NCBI GenBank assembly: GCA_945957365.1
Contig: CAMFKI010000001.1
Location: 1 to 64,000 of the forward strand
Source: an uncultured Alphaproteobacteria bacterium
GTDB taxonomy: Bacteria; Pseudomonadota; Alphaproteobacteria; Rhizobiales; Aestuariivirgaceae
Direction of reading: 5' to 3'
DNA length: 64,000 bases
In this document: positions 31,381 through 39,521 of the stretch, in pieces
How the letters are laid out: each line of letters starts with the position of its first letter
Position numbering within the stretch: position 1 is the stretch's first letter
Program-made: the position numbers and the translations under genes
Notes under the pieces: generated by a model
What the model was told of the DNA's origin: nothing
Databases searched by the model: none
The model's input: only the letters and a program-made list of their open reading frames with translations

Positions 31381-32094
31381 ATGCGGTTGTCTCTTGTCGG
31401 TTCGATATTGGCAGCATCAACGATCTTGGCATCCAGCGGTTCGGTGTTCGCTGCGGATATCAGTGCGGCTGCGCCGATAAGCTGGGATGGGTTCTACTTG
31501 GGCGCTCACCTCGGCTATGCCGATGGAGAGTTCACCAACTACGACAAAAGCTCTTCACATTGTTGGTATTGCGAAGCCAATTATGGGTCCGATACCAATG
31601 GCATTATCGGCGGCGGCACAGTCGGCTACAATTTCACCGCCGGGCAGATCTTGCTGGGCGTTGAAGGCGAACTTGGCATCAGCAAGATTTCGGGTTCGGC
31701 AACCGATACCACATACTATGACCCGTATTTGCCGAAGACCAGCGTCGACATGAATTACTACGGCACGGTCGCCGGGCGCCTCGGATATATCGTCGGTGAC
31801 TTCCTGCTCTACGGAAAGGCCGGCTGGGGCTTCATGAACGCCGACATGAACTGGAAGGACCCGGGCTATGACGCGCACGCTTCAGGCAGTGAGTTCTTGA
31901 ATACCTGGGTATATGGAGGCGGCGTCGAATACGCCTACAGCCCCAGCGTGTCCGTGAAGCTTGAATATCTTCGGTTCCAACTGGACCAGACAGAAACGAT
32001 GAATATTCAAGATGATGAATATCCAGGCTACAAGCAGAAAATCGGCATCGATGGAGTGAACACGTTCAAGGTGGGCATCAACTATCACTTCTAA
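31381..32094 (+). CDS. outer-membrane beta-barrel protein (Omp25/Omp31-like)
   Basis: 237 residues. A signal peptide (MRLSLVGSILAASTILASSG, cleavage near VFA-AD) is followed by W-D-G-F-Y-L-G-A-H-L-G-Y, the hallmark start of rhizobial eight-stranded outer-membrane proteins. Alternating aromatic strands follow (GYNF, GRLGYIVGDFLLYGKAGWGF, YGGGVEYAYS, KLEYLRF), and the C-terminal phenylalanine is needed for barrel insertion. A C-W-Y-C pair near residues 61-64 is unusual for this family. Probably a structural or adhesive surface protein. Confidence 0.88.
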   Translation: MRLSLVGSILAASTILASSGSVFAADISAAAPISWDGFYLGAHLGYADGEFTNYDKSSSHCWYCEANYGSDTNGIIGGGTVGYNFTAGQILLGVEGELGISKISGSATDTTYYDPYLPKTSVDMNYYGTVAGRLGYIVGDFLLYGKAGWGFMNADMNWKDPGYDAHASGSEFLNTWVYGGGVEYAYSPSVSVKLEYLRFQLDQTETMNIQDDEYPGYKQKIGIDGVNTFKVGINYHF

Positions 32095-32255
32095 GCCTCC
32101 CTCGGCGCTCATCCTGACGACATCCTCAAGAGTGTTCAATTCTCTGCGGAGGGGTCATCCATTCTTTGCTGTGCGGGCGTTGCGGTCCTGATTCTCCGCG
32201 ATCGCCGTAGACGGTTAGCGGACGTCAGCAAGAACACCATGGGAGGGTTGTCGAC

Positions 32256-32504
32256 GTGGGATCATCGGCAAAATGGAAGGCGCCGCCGGTCTCCAGGTCT
32301 GACAAGATCGCCGATCACTTCGACAGTCGGTCCGAGGCCGCAGCGTACATCATCGAACTTCTCACCTCTTTGGCTGACGTTGCCGAAGGCGCGAGCCTAG
32401 ATCGCCTCTCCGCAGCCATCCGTGTTGCCGCCGTTCACACTGAACTGGATAGCAGCAATGTGCCCGGCATAAGCCAAGAGGCTGAAGCAAACAGCAGTCA
32501 TTGA
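32256..32504 (+). CDS. small alpha-helical hypothetical protein
   Basis: 82 residues from GTG 32256, preceded by GGGAGG at 9 bases. The centre (SEAAAYIIELLTSLADVAEG and onward) is helical and resembles the 96-residue protein at 28240 in the same positions, so the two may be paralogues of a small rhizobial family. No signal peptide or membrane segment. Function unknown. Confidence 0.5.
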   Translation: MGSSAKWKAPPVSRSDKIADHFDSRSEAAAYIIELLTSLADVAEGASLDRLSAAIRVAAVHTELDSSNVPGISQEAEANSSH

Positions 32505-32749
32505 ACTTTCCGGGGATTGCGTCGAGCCGCGAGCTTCACGATCCGGCTTGCGCTTTCATGGTCCAGTCCCAGCTCGCTCCGTTCAAGGTTTTCAGGCCAA
32601 GGGCTGGAGCCTCAGCCGCGGCGAGCGCCATCGAAGCGGCTCTGAAGGCTATCCTGGACAGGGTATCAGGGGCCCCGGATGACATATGGGTTCCAATTTT
32701 TTGATTGTTCCGAAGGTGGCAGGCTGTAGGTATCTGTCTTTCGGAGGCG
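32505..32749. other. gap left of the prophage
   Basis: A short frame from ATG 32558 to 32704 (48 codons, Ala-rich) has no ribosome-binding site and no recognised domain, so it is not called. The last 50 bases should carry the host promoter of the tRNA-Leu gene that the prophage has split. Confidence 0.4.
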
Positions 32750-32790
32750 GCGGGCGTGGCGGAACGGTAGACGCAGCGGACTTAAAATCC
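32750..32790 (+). pseudogene. 5' half of tRNA-Leu(UAA), split by prophage integration
   Basis: 41 bases match the first half of the complete tRNA-Leu at 42691-42776 at 38 of 41 positions: the same acceptor 5' strand GCGGGCG, D arm and anticodon stem-loop CTTAAAATCC. The match then stops abruptly at prophage DNA. It is therefore the original host 5' half, left behind at the left junction, and it cannot make a tRNA. Confidence 0.9.
32771..32790 (+). repeat. attL core
   Basis: ACGCAGCGGACTTAAAATCC, identical to 42712-42731. The core covers the end of the D arm and the anticodon stem-loop of tRNA-Leu(UAA), so crossover falls within the anticodon region. Confidence 0.9.
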
Positions 32791-32845
32791 TGCAACCCCT
32801 CGCTCCAACCCCCGTAGCAATCCCCAAACCCCAGTGAAATCAGCG

Positions 32846-32866
32846 GCTAGACGTCTTCATTAAAGC
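32846..32866 (+). promoter_or_regulatory. candidate phage RNA polymerase promoter, copy 1
   Basis: A 21-base motif (CTAGACGTCTTCATTAAAGC preceded by G) found again at 35407-35427 and nowhere else seen in the window. Its end, TTCATTAAAG, lines up with CTCACTAAAG of the T3 promoter and CTCACTATAG of T7. By that alignment transcription would begin at G32865, 89 bases before the RNA polymerase start codon, giving autogenous expression. Confidence 0.6.
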
Positions 32867-32878
32867 CGCATCACCATC

Positions 32879-32894
32879 GCTCCACACATAGAGC
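32879..32894. promoter_or_regulatory. candidate operator, site A
   Basis: GCTCCACACATAGAGC, an imperfect palindrome just downstream of promoter copy 1 and upstream of the RNA polymerase gene. It shares 13 of 14 core bases (CTCCACACATNGAG) with site C before the MarR-like gene. Confidence 0.5.
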
Positions 32895-32901
32895 GGATAT
32901 T

Positions 32902-32939
32902 TGTGACAAACACCCTTTGTGACAATCGCCCTGTGACAA
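32902..32939 (+). repeat. TGTGACAA direct repeats, left arm sites
   Basis: Three exact copies of TGTGACAA at 32902, 32918 and 32932, spaced 14-16 bases, about 110 bases inside the attL core. Matching repeats lie inside the right end. Probable arm-type binding sites for the tyrosine integrase. Confidence 0.65.
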
Positions 32940-32953
32940 TCGAAGGAGAAGCC

Positions 32954-35389
32954 TTGATCGATCACCATCTCTATCCACAGCAGCTAGACCTCGAAGCCCA
33001 CATGGTGGCAGCCGGGGCCACGTCCTACGTCCACATGGAACAGAAGCGAGCGGCCTCGGGCCGTGCCTCTGACGTGGGGGCAGCAGCCTTCCTCGTCACC
33101 GCCGTGGTCGATGCCGTGTCAGCCGGGGTGCAGACCTTCTTCACCGCAATGGAAGACAAGCGCCCTCAACACAGGGCTGAGGCATACCCTTACCTCCAAG
33201 GGTTAGGTCCTGACGTTGCGGCAGCGGTGGCAGTGAAGACCGCCATCAACTGGCTGTGCCGTCCCGGCAAGTCGCAGGTCCTGCTGACCTCCCTGTCCCA
33301 TGCGATAGGCGAGGCGCTGGACAACGAGAATATGGTGGCCGCCTTCCGTCACCTGCATGCCGACGCCGTTGACCGTGCCCTGCTCAAGCTGGACGCAACC
33401 ACGTCCCATGAAGGGCACCGCCGTCGTGTGCTGATGGCGCTGATGCGGAAGGAAAACTTCGAGCCGCCCCGGTGGTCGAAGGTCATCCGCATCATGGTCG
33501 GGATCAAGATGATTGAGATCATGGTGCAATCGTCGGGCCTCATCCTGACGGAAGCCATCTCAGCCAGTGGCCGCAGCCCTAACCAGGTGGTGCGCTTCAC
33601 ACCCGAAGCCATCGCTGCCCTCGCTGAGAAGCAAGGCTACTTCTCCCGCACCACTCCTGCTCTTGGCCCCTGCATCGTCCCGCCCAAGCCGTGGGATAAT
33701 CGGGGACGTGATGGAGGGTACTGGTCACCTGTCACCATCCGTCCGCTCAAGCTGGTGCGGGCGAGGTACAAGGAACTAGTACCCTCCGAGGTAGTCGAGG
33801 CTGTCAATCACCTCCAGGACACAGCGTGGCGCGTCAACAAACGTGTCCTCGAAGTGATGAGGACGGTGACCTACGACAGCATGGATCACCTCGGTGTACT
33901 GCCACCGCTGGCTGACGTGCCCATCCCGCCCAAGCCGGATGACATTGCGACCAACGAGGAAGCACGGAAGGCATACCGTGCCACCGCCTCGGCTGCCTAT
34001 GGTGAGAACGCCGCTCGCAAGAGCAAGCGCATCATCGTCTATCGCAGCCTCGGTGTGGCTGAGCAGTACGCTAAGTACGATGCCATCTACTTCCCTCACT
34101 CACTGGACTTCCGTGGTCGAGTGTATCCCATCAGCCAGTGGCTTCACCCACAGGGTAGCGACAGCGTGAAGGGGTTGCTCGAGTTCTCGGAAGCCAAGCC
34201 TATTGGCAGTGACCAAGGACCAGGGTGGCTCGCCATCCACGGTGCCAACTGCTTCGGCGTGGACAAAGTCTCTCTCGAAGAAAGGATCGATTGGATTGAA
34301 CAGCACTCCACAGATATTGATCGTGTCGCATCGGACCCGCTGCAGCATTTGTGGTGGACGGAGGCGGATTCGCCTTGGTGCTTTCTCGCCTTCTGCTTCG
34401 AGTGGTCAGGCTACCTTGCTGCTACCCGTGCAGGAGTTGGAGGAACTTTCATGTCGCGTCTGCCGGTTATGGTGGACGGGTCATGCAATGGCATTCAACA
34501 CTTTTCTGCAATGCTACGAGATGAGGTTGGAGGACGTGCAACAAACCTTGTCCCCTCACCGAAGCCGTCTGACATTTACGGTGCGGTCGCAGAGGCAGCA
34601 AAGGCACGACTCCGTGCAGAACGCTCCGACCTTGGAGACAAGTGGCTCGCCTTCGGGATCGACCGCAAGATCACCAAGCGTTCGGTCATGGTCCTACCAT
34701 ACGGGGGAACCTTCTCTTCTTGTCGTGACTACGTTGAAGAAGCAGTCCGCGAGAAGGGACCGACGCCTTGGCATGGAGACATGGACGGTGAGCGAGAGGC
34801 TATCAACCATCTTGCCAAGGTAGTGTGGGCCAGCATCGGTGACGTTGTCATCGGTGCCAAGGCTGCGATGAAGTGGCTCCAATCGATGGCTCGCCTTGTG
34901 TTCAAGCACGGGGCACAGTCCATATGGTGGCGCACACCGACAGGCATGAAGGTCGAGCAGACCTACACTGCCTTCGAGAGCAAGCAGCTTCGCCTCACAT
35001 TCCTCGGCAAGGTACGGTTCCAGCCTCGGGTGGATATGGAGACTGACAAACCCGCCGTCTCAAACCACGTCAACGGGTTCTCACCCAACTTCGTCCACAG
35101 CCTCGACGCCTCGGCGCTCATCGGGACTGTCAACCTGGCGAACGACAACGGGGTCACCGCCTTCGCTGCCGTTCACGATAGCTACGGGACACACGCTGCC
35201 GACATGCAAGTGCTGGCTGCCTGTATCCGTCACGCCTTCGTCAACCTCTATGAGGAACACGACGTGCTGGAGAACCTGCACACTGACATAGTGGCACAGG
35301 TTCCAGAAGGCACCGACGTCCCTCGCCCACCTGTCAAGGGAAATCTGGAAATCAAGGAGGTCCTCAACTCAGACTTCTTCTTCGCCTAG
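32954..35389 (+). CDS. T7-like single-subunit DNA-directed RNA polymerase
   Basis: About 811 residues. Catalytic residues match T7 RNA polymerase: D508 in DGSCNGIQHFSAMLRDE (T7 D537), K575 and Y583 in KRSVMVLPYGG (T7 K631 and Y639, same spacing), and D742 in AAVHDSYGTHAAD (T7 D812). The C terminus NSDFFFA copies the T7 foot. No frameshift or stop, so the gene looks functional. The TTG at 32954 has AAGGAGAA 4-11 bases upstream; the longer frame from GTG 32903 would begin inside the arm repeats and lacks such a site. It is expected to transcribe phage genes from its own promoters. Confidence 0.95.
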   Translation: MIDHHLYPQQLDLEAHMVAAGATSYVHMEQKRAASGRASDVGAAAFLVTAVVDAVSAGVQTFFTAMEDKRPQHRAEAYPYLQGLGPDVAAAVAVKTAINWLCRPGKSQVLLTSLSHAIGEALDNENMVAAFRHLHADAVDRALLKLDATTSHEGHRRRVLMALMRKENFEPPRWSKVIRIMVGIKMIEIMVQSSGLILTEAISASGRSPNQVVRFTPEAIAALAEKQGYFSRTTPALGPCIVPPKPWDNRGRDGGYWSPVTIRPLKLVRARYKELVPSEVVEAVNHLQDTAWRVNKRVLEVMRTVTYDSMDHLGVLPPLADVPIPPKPDDIATNEEARKAYRATASAAYGENAARKSKRIIVYRSLGVAEQYAKYDAIYFPHSLDFRGRVYPISQWLHPQGSDSVKGLLEFSEAKPIGSDQGPGWLAIHGANCFGVDKVSLEERIDWIEQHSTDIDRVASDPLQHLWWTEADSPWCFLAFCFEWSGYLAATRAGVGGTFMSRLPVMVDGSCNGIQHFSAMLRDEVGGRATNLVPSPKPSDIYGAVAEAAKARLRAERSDLGDKWLAFGIDRKITKRSVMVLPYGGTFSSCRDYVEEAVREKGPTPWHGDMDGEREAINHLAKVVWASIGDVVIGAKAAMKWLQSMARLVFKHGAQSIWWRTPTGMKVEQTYTAFESKQLRLTFLGKVRFQPRVDMETDKPAVSNHVNGFSPNFVHSLDASALIGTVNLANDNGVTAFAAVHDSYGTHAADMQVLAACIRHAFVNLYEEHDVLENLHTDIVAQVPEGTDVPRPPVKGNLEIKEVLNSDFFFA

Positions 35390-35392
35390 ATC

Positions 35393-35408
35393 GCTCCATG
35401 TCTGGAGC
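35393..35408. promoter_or_regulatory. candidate operator, site B
   Basis: GCTCCATGTCTGGAGC, a perfect palindrome with 5-bp arms, directly after the RNA polymerase stop codon and touching promoter copy 2 (35407-35427). Same CTCC-N6-GGAG layout as sites A and C. Confidence 0.5.
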
Positions 35409-35427
35409 TAGACGTCTTCATTAAAGC
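35407..35427 (+). promoter_or_regulatory. candidate phage RNA polymerase promoter, copy 2
   Basis: Exact second copy of the 21-base motif at 32846-32866, between the RNA polymerase gene and the run of small early genes. The predicted start is G35426. It would drive the ssb-endonuclease-primase set. Confidence 0.65.
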
Positions 35428-35448
35428 GACATGAAAGGAAACACCCAA

Positions 35449-35616
35449 GTGAAACCCAACATCACCATCAGGCTCGGTGCCTTGCATAACGACGTGACCG
35501 TGGACGGACACACCTTTGATCGCAGCAAGATGACCCGACCCGAACAGAACAAGCTGACCCGGATGCTGGTCGGCGGCCTCACCAACGCTGGCTACTTCAA
35601 CAAGGAACTCCGCTAA
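35449..35616 (+). CDS. small phage protein
   Basis: 55 residues from GTG 35449, which has AAGGAA 8 bases upstream. An in-frame ATG at 35431 would lie only 5 bases after the predicted promoter start and has no site of its own. Sequence KPNITIRLGALHNDVTVDGH and a basic C-terminal part. No domain recognised. First gene after promoter copy 2; its stop overlaps the next ATG by one base. Confidence 0.6.
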   Translation: MKPNITIRLGALHNDVTVDGHTFDRSKMTRPEQNKLTRMLVGGLTNAGYFNKELR

Positions 35617-36017
35617 TGACCAAGCTCAACTACACGGTCGGTGACTACGTCCAGCGCAAGGAAGTCAACCGCTTCGGTGTCTTCCGCTACAACCACGGCC
35701 CGTTCCGTGTGACGGAGATCACCTCGGCTGGTGACGTCCGCTTCGAGACCAACCCTAACCCGTCGAAGGTATCGCAGCGTTGGACCGGACGGTTCTTCGA
35801 GAAGGTCCCGGCCCCGGTCACGGGTGACACCTTCATCCTCGTCCTCAAGAAGGGCAGCACCTACCTCCCGGCCACTGAGCCGAAGACCTACACTTCGGAA
35901 GCCCAGGCCAAGGCCGTCGCTGCTGAGATGGCAGAGAAGCATCCCGGCAAAGAGTTCGTGATCTTCAAGGCTGTCGGTAGGGCCAAGACCATCAAGACCA
36001 CCGTCGAGATGTTCTGA
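35616..36017 (+). CDS. phage protein of unknown function
   Basis: 133 residues, basic and beta-rich, starting MTKLNYTVGDYVQRKEVNRF. The opening VGDYVQRKE-F-V--Y-HGPFRVTEI resembles the small KOW/SH3-like barrel that begins the HTH protein at 40014 (KGDIVRVISH), but similarity is weak. No catalytic motif. Start and stop overlap both neighbours by one base, so it is in the early operon. Confidence 0.7.
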   Translation: MTKLNYTVGDYVQRKEVNRFGVFRYNHGPFRVTEITSAGDVRFETNPNPSKVSQRWTGRFFEKVPAPVTGDTFILVLKKGSTYLPATEPKTYTSEAQAKAVAAEMAEKHPGKEFVIFKAVGRAKTIKTTVEMF

Positions 36018-36286
36018 TGAAGGCACTCCTCGACAACGACAAGCTCCACATGGTCGGCCTTCGCAAGGTCGGCAATGTGACCATGGGCATCACTGATGCA
36101 GTGCAAGACTACACCAAGGAAGAACAGGTGGTGGGCGCAGCAGCGTTCTTCATCCTGCTCTGCTCTACCTTCGGTGTGTCGGCCCCCGAGATGTTCGCCG
36201 TCGCTGACCGTGTAATCAAGGCACGGAACAAGGACCGTCCCGAACTGATCGCAGCCGAGGACTACATGCGGGGTGAGCTTCTGTGA
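36017..36286 (+). CDS. small phage protein
   Basis: 89 residues. A hydrophobic stretch at about 40-58 (VVGAAAFFILLCSTFGVSA) is followed by a charged helix. It could be membrane-associated or a helical bundle. Overlaps the genes on both sides (TGATG and GTGA junctions). Not recognised. Confidence 0.65.
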   Translation: MKALLDNDKLHMVGLRKVGNVTMGITDAVQDYTKEEQVVGAAAFFILLCSTFGVSAPEMFAVADRVIKARNKDRPELIAAEDYMRGELL

Positions 36287-36426
36287 GGCGCATCTCCCGC
36301 ACCGTCCGACGTGACTACAGCTTCACCGCCCTCTGCACCATCGCTGATCGACAGGTGCCGATCGATGTTGAAGCACGACTGAACTCCAACGGCATCTTCA
36401 CCAAGCTGCACAACAACAAGGACTGA
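36283..36426 (+). CDS. small basic phage protein
   Basis: 47 residues from GTG 36283, overlapping the previous stop by 4 bases (GTGA), the junction style used throughout this operon. The sequence begins RRISRTVRRDYSFTALCTIA and ends KLHNNKD. It fills the gap before the ssDNA-binding protein gene exactly and shares the codon use of its neighbours. Function unknown. Confidence 0.6.
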   Translation: MRRISRTVRRDYSFTALCTIADRQVPIDVEARLNSNGIFTKLHNNKD

Positions 36427-36427
36427 C

Positions 36428-37225
36428 ATGGCTCAGAAAACTGAACGCCTCAAGCTGACCACCCCGCCGGGAACCCTGCGATGGCCGAAGCTCAACAAGA
36501 TCAACTTCGGTACCGAGAAGTTCCCCGTGAAGAACGGCAACTTCGAGACTGAGATCATCATGGACAAGGAACACCCGGAGTTCGCAGCCTTCGCTGCCAA
36601 GCTGGACCCGCTCTATGAAAGCGCCCGTGTGTTTGCCGAGGGCAAGTACGCTGAGCTTCCGGTGAAGTCCCGCAAGGAACTCAAGGAGAAGAACCCTCCG
36701 AACGGCATCCGCCTGCGTCCCCTGATCCAGGAGATGTATGACGAGAAGACCGAGGAGCTTCTCAACACCGTGAAGATCAAGCTCAAGATGGGTGCCGGTG
36801 GTGTGACCAAGGCAGGCAAGCCTTGGATGGCACGGCCCACCGCCTTCTCCGCTTCCGGCAAGCCGCTCCCCCTGTTCATCAACGCGCCCGGTACGCCGCA
36901 CCACGGCAAGCCGCATCCCAAGGCGAAGCTGATCTACAGTGGCACGGTCGCTCGCGTTGCATTCGACATCGAACTGTCTGACTACGGCTTCTACTTCGCC
37001 GCGGTCGATGGTGCCTTCGGTCTCCGTGCCAACCTCGGCGCGGTGCAAATCCTCAAGTACGGTGATGCTCCGCAGCGCGGCGCTGATGCCTACGGCTTCG
37101 GGTCCGAAGAGGGCTACGATGGCGAGGACATCGATGACAGTTGGGACGAGTCCGACTTCGCCTCTACCGCTCCAACCTCGGAGCAGGGTGGTGGTGAAGC
37201 TGACGGGAGCAATGGCGACTTCTAA
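36428..37225 (+). CDS. single-stranded DNA-binding protein, T7 gp2.5-like
   Basis: 265 residues. The central part (about 10-215) fits the OB-fold ssDNA-binding proteins of T7-like phages (TPPGTLRWPKLNKINFGTEK at the start, DYGFYFAAVDGAFGLRANLGAVQIL near 185-205). The C-terminal 45 residues are strongly acidic and end in NGDF, like the T7 gp2.5 tail that contacts polymerase and primase-helicase. It lies in the T7 order before endonuclease I. An AAGGA site precedes the ATG. Confidence 0.85.
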   Translation: MAQKTERLKLTTPPGTLRWPKLNKINFGTEKFPVKNGNFETEIIMDKEHPEFAAFAAKLDPLYESARVFAEGKYAELPVKSRKELKEKNPPNGIRLRPLIQEMYDEKTEELLNTVKIKLKMGAGGVTKAGKPWMARPTAFSASGKPLPLFINAPGTPHHGKPHPKAKLIYSGTVARVAFDIELSDYGFYFAAVDGAFGLRANLGAVQILKYGDAPQRGADAYGFGSEEGYDGEDIDDSWDESDFASTAPTSEQGGGEADGSNGDF

Positions 37226-37658
37226 GCCCCGGACTAACCACGGCCTAGCCAACGGTTATCGCTCTGGATTGGAGGACACAGTGGCAGCACAACTCGCTGC
37301 CGCTGGCGTCCCCGTCCAGTACGAAGCTGTCACCTTCAAGTACACCAAGCCCTCCCGACCGTCACGGTACACACCTGACTTCATCTTGCCCAACGGCATT
37401 GTGATTGAGACGAAGGGAAGGTTCCTCACTGCCGACCGACAGAAGCACAAGTGGTTGAAGGATCAACACCCTCACCTCGACGTGCGCTTCGTGTTCTCCC
37501 GATCCACCACCCGCCTGTCCAAGACGAGCAAGACTACTTACGCCCACTGGTGTGAGCAGTATGGCTTCACATGGGCAGACAAGCTGGTTCCCACCAAGTG
37601 GATCGCTGAGCCGGTCAGCAAGGACAAACTCCAGGCAATCAAGGACGCAAGCAAGTGA
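37212..37658 (+). CDS. endonuclease I, Holliday-junction resolvase (T7 gp3)
   Basis: 148 residues, the T7 size. The T7 catalytic residues E20, D55, E65 and K67 are all present here as E21 (SGLED), D56, E66 and K68 (YTPDFILPNGIVIETKG). The C-terminal half FVFSRSTTRLSKTSKTTY...FADKLVP-W--EP pattern also follows T7. It resolves branched DNA and degrades host DNA in T7. It overlaps the ssb gene by 14 bases, which fixes the ATG at 37212 with GGGAG upstream. Confidence 0.93.
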   Translation: MATSKPRTNHGLANGYRSGLEDTVAAQLAAAGVPVQYEAVTFKYTKPSRPSRYTPDFILPNGIVIETKGRFLTADRQKHKWLKDQHPHLDVRFVFSRSTTRLSKTSKTTYAHWCEQYGFTWADKLVPTKWIAEPVSKDKLQAIKDASK

Positions 37659-37870
37659 TCTTCAAGAAGCCCAAGAACGTCGCGTCGGTACTCGGCGCAT
37701 TCCACAAGCTGGTCGATGACCTCGAAGCCATCGCCACCCGTGAGCTTACCACCCGCACCATCAAGGGTGACCACGTCTCTGCCCTGCTCGAACAGATGAA
37801 CGATCATCAGGCCGAAGCCGACCGAGCGAACAACGCCGCCACGAAGATCAAGGCGCTGATCACGGCGTAG
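37655..37870 (+). CDS. small phage coiled-coil protein
   Basis: 71 residues from GTG 37655, overlapping the endonuclease stop by 4 bases. Mostly helical: LGAFHKLVDDLEAIATRELT then LLEQMNDHQAEADRANNAAT, a heptad-like pattern. Similar short helical proteins are common in the early regions of T7-like phages, but no function is known. Confidence 0.65.
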   Translation: MIFKKPKNVASVLGAFHKLVDDLEAIATRELTTRTIKGDHVSALLEQMNDHQAEADRANNAATKIKALITA

Positions 37871-37871
37871 C

Positions 37872-39521
37872 ATGAACGATGACTCCGACTTCCTCTACAA
37901 GGAGTCGTGTCCTGAGTGCGGGTCTAGGGACAACCTAGCCCGCTACTCGGATGGTCACGGCTACTGCTTCGGATGCCAGCACTATGAACCCGCAGGAGAC
38001 AGCGTGACAGAACAACCGACAACTCGAGTCTTCGAGACCAAGGACCTGATTGACGAGGGCACACCGCAGGCTCTCACCTCACGCGGCCTGTCGCTGGAGA
38101 CCTGTGCCCACTGGGGCTACGGCGTCTCTGAGTTCAAAGGCTCGAAGGTACAGGTCGCCAACTACCGTGTGAACGGCATCGTCGTGGCACAGAAGGTACG
38201 CTGGCCTAACAAGGATTTCCGCTTCCTCGGCACCACAAAGGAAGCTGGCCTCTATGGTCAGAACCTGTGGCGTGAAGGTGGTAAGCGCATCGTCATCACC
38301 GAGGGAGAGATCGACGCCCTCTCCGTGAGCCAGGCGCAGGGCAACAAGTACCCGGTCGTGTCCGTACCGAACGGAGCGCAGGGTGCTAAGAAGTCCCTGT
38401 CCCTGCAGATCAAGTGGCTGCTCACGTTTGAAGAGATCATCCTCTTCTTCGACAACGACGAACCGGGGCAGAAGGCTGCACAGGAATGTGCGCTGCTGTT
38501 CCCTCCCGGCAAGTGCAAGATCGCCAAGCTCCACCCTCAGTACAAGGATGCGAACGATGCTCTCAAGGCTGGTGACACGGGCGCTATCATCGAAGCTATC
38601 TTCGGTGCAAAGGTATTCCGGCCAGATGGTGTACTTACCGTGGCCGACGTCCGTGCCGCTGCACTGGCACCGCCCGAGGCAGGCTACCCGTGGTTCCTCG
38701 AAGAGCTGAACAAGACCACGTACGGCAGACGCCCGACTGAGGTGTATGCCTTCGGAGCCGGCACTGGCGTAGGCAAGTCTGACCTCTTCGCTCAGCAGAT
38801 GATGCACGACGTGGTTCACCTCAACGAACCTGTCGCTGCCTTCATGCTCGAACAAGGTCCGGCTGAAACGCTCCAACGTGTGTGCGGCAAGATGGAAGGC
38901 AAGACGTTCCATGTGCCTGACGGTTCATGGGAACCCTCTGACCTAGTCGCAGCCATCGACAAGCTCGAAGGCAGTGGTCGCTTCTATATGTACGACAGCT
39001 TCGGCGCTACCGATTGGGAGGTGGTGGCTTCGACCATCCGCTTCCTCGCACACAGCGAAGGCGTGAGGCTGTTCTACGTCGATCACCTTACTGCCCTAGC
39101 TGCAGCCGAGGACGACGAGCGCACTGGCCTCGAACGGATCATGGCCGAGATGGCAAGCCTCGCCAAGGAACTCAAGATCATCATCCACTTCATCAGCCAC
39201 CTCACTACCCCAGACGGTACGCCGCATGAGGAAGGTGGTCGAGTGACGATCCGACAGTTCAAGGGCAGCCGTGCCATCGGTTACTGGTCGCACTTCATGT
39301 TTGGCCTCGAACGTAACCAGCAGGACAAGAACGAGAAGCTCCGTCAGGTCACCACCTTCCGTGTCCTCAAGGATCGCAAGACAGGTCGAGCCACAGGCCA
39401 GACCATCTTCCTTGGCTACGATGGTGCCAGAGGGATGCTGCTCGAACTTGACCACGACCCCTACGCCGCTGCGGAAGCAGAGGGCGACAACCCATTCCCG
39501 AATACACCAGGAGACTTTTGA
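37872..39521 (+). CDS. DNA primase/helicase (T7 gp4-like)
   Basis: 549 residues, near the 566 of T7 gp4A. An N-terminal zinc ribbon has C13-x2-C16 and C32-x2-C35. The TOPRIM primase core has E144 in ITEGEIDAL and FFDNDEPGQ near 193. The RecA-like hexameric helicase domain has Walker A GAGTGVGKS near 295-303, with LFYVDHL as Walker B region. All motifs are intact. It should unwind DNA and make primers for a DNA polymerase that is no longer encoded here. Confidence 0.93.
   Translation: MNDDSDFLYKESCPECGSRDNLARYSDGHGYCFGCQHYEPAGDSVTEQPTTRVFETKDLIDEGTPQALTSRGLSLETCAHWGYGVSEFKGSKVQVANYRVNGIVVAQKVRWPNKDFRFLGTTKEAGLYGQNLWREGGKRIVITEGEIDALSVSQAQGNKYPVVSVPNGAQGAKKSLSLQIKWLLTFEEIILFFDNDEPGQKAAQECALLFPPGKCKIAKLHPQYKDANDALKAGDTGAIIEAIFGAKVFRPDGVLTVADVRAAALAPPEAGYPWFLEELNKTTYGRRPTEVYAFGAGTGVGKSDLFAQQMMHDVVHLNEPVAAFMLEQGPAETLQRVCGKMEGKTFHVPDGSWEPSDLVAAIDKLEGSGRFYMYDSFGATDWEVVASTIRFLAHSEGVRLFYVDHLTALAAAEDDERTGLERIMAEMASLAKELKIIIHFISHLTTPDGTPHEEGGRVTIRQFKGSRAIGYWSHFMFGLERNQQDKNEKLRQVTTFRVLKDRKTGRATGQTIFLGYDGARGMLLELDHDPYAAAEAEGDNPFPNTPGDF

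Noticed and set aside
32903..32953. N-terminal extension of the RNA polymerase from GTG 32903
   Set aside because: It would start inside the TGTGACAA repeats and lacks a Shine-Dalgarno site, while TTG 32954 has a strong one and leaves all conserved parts intact.
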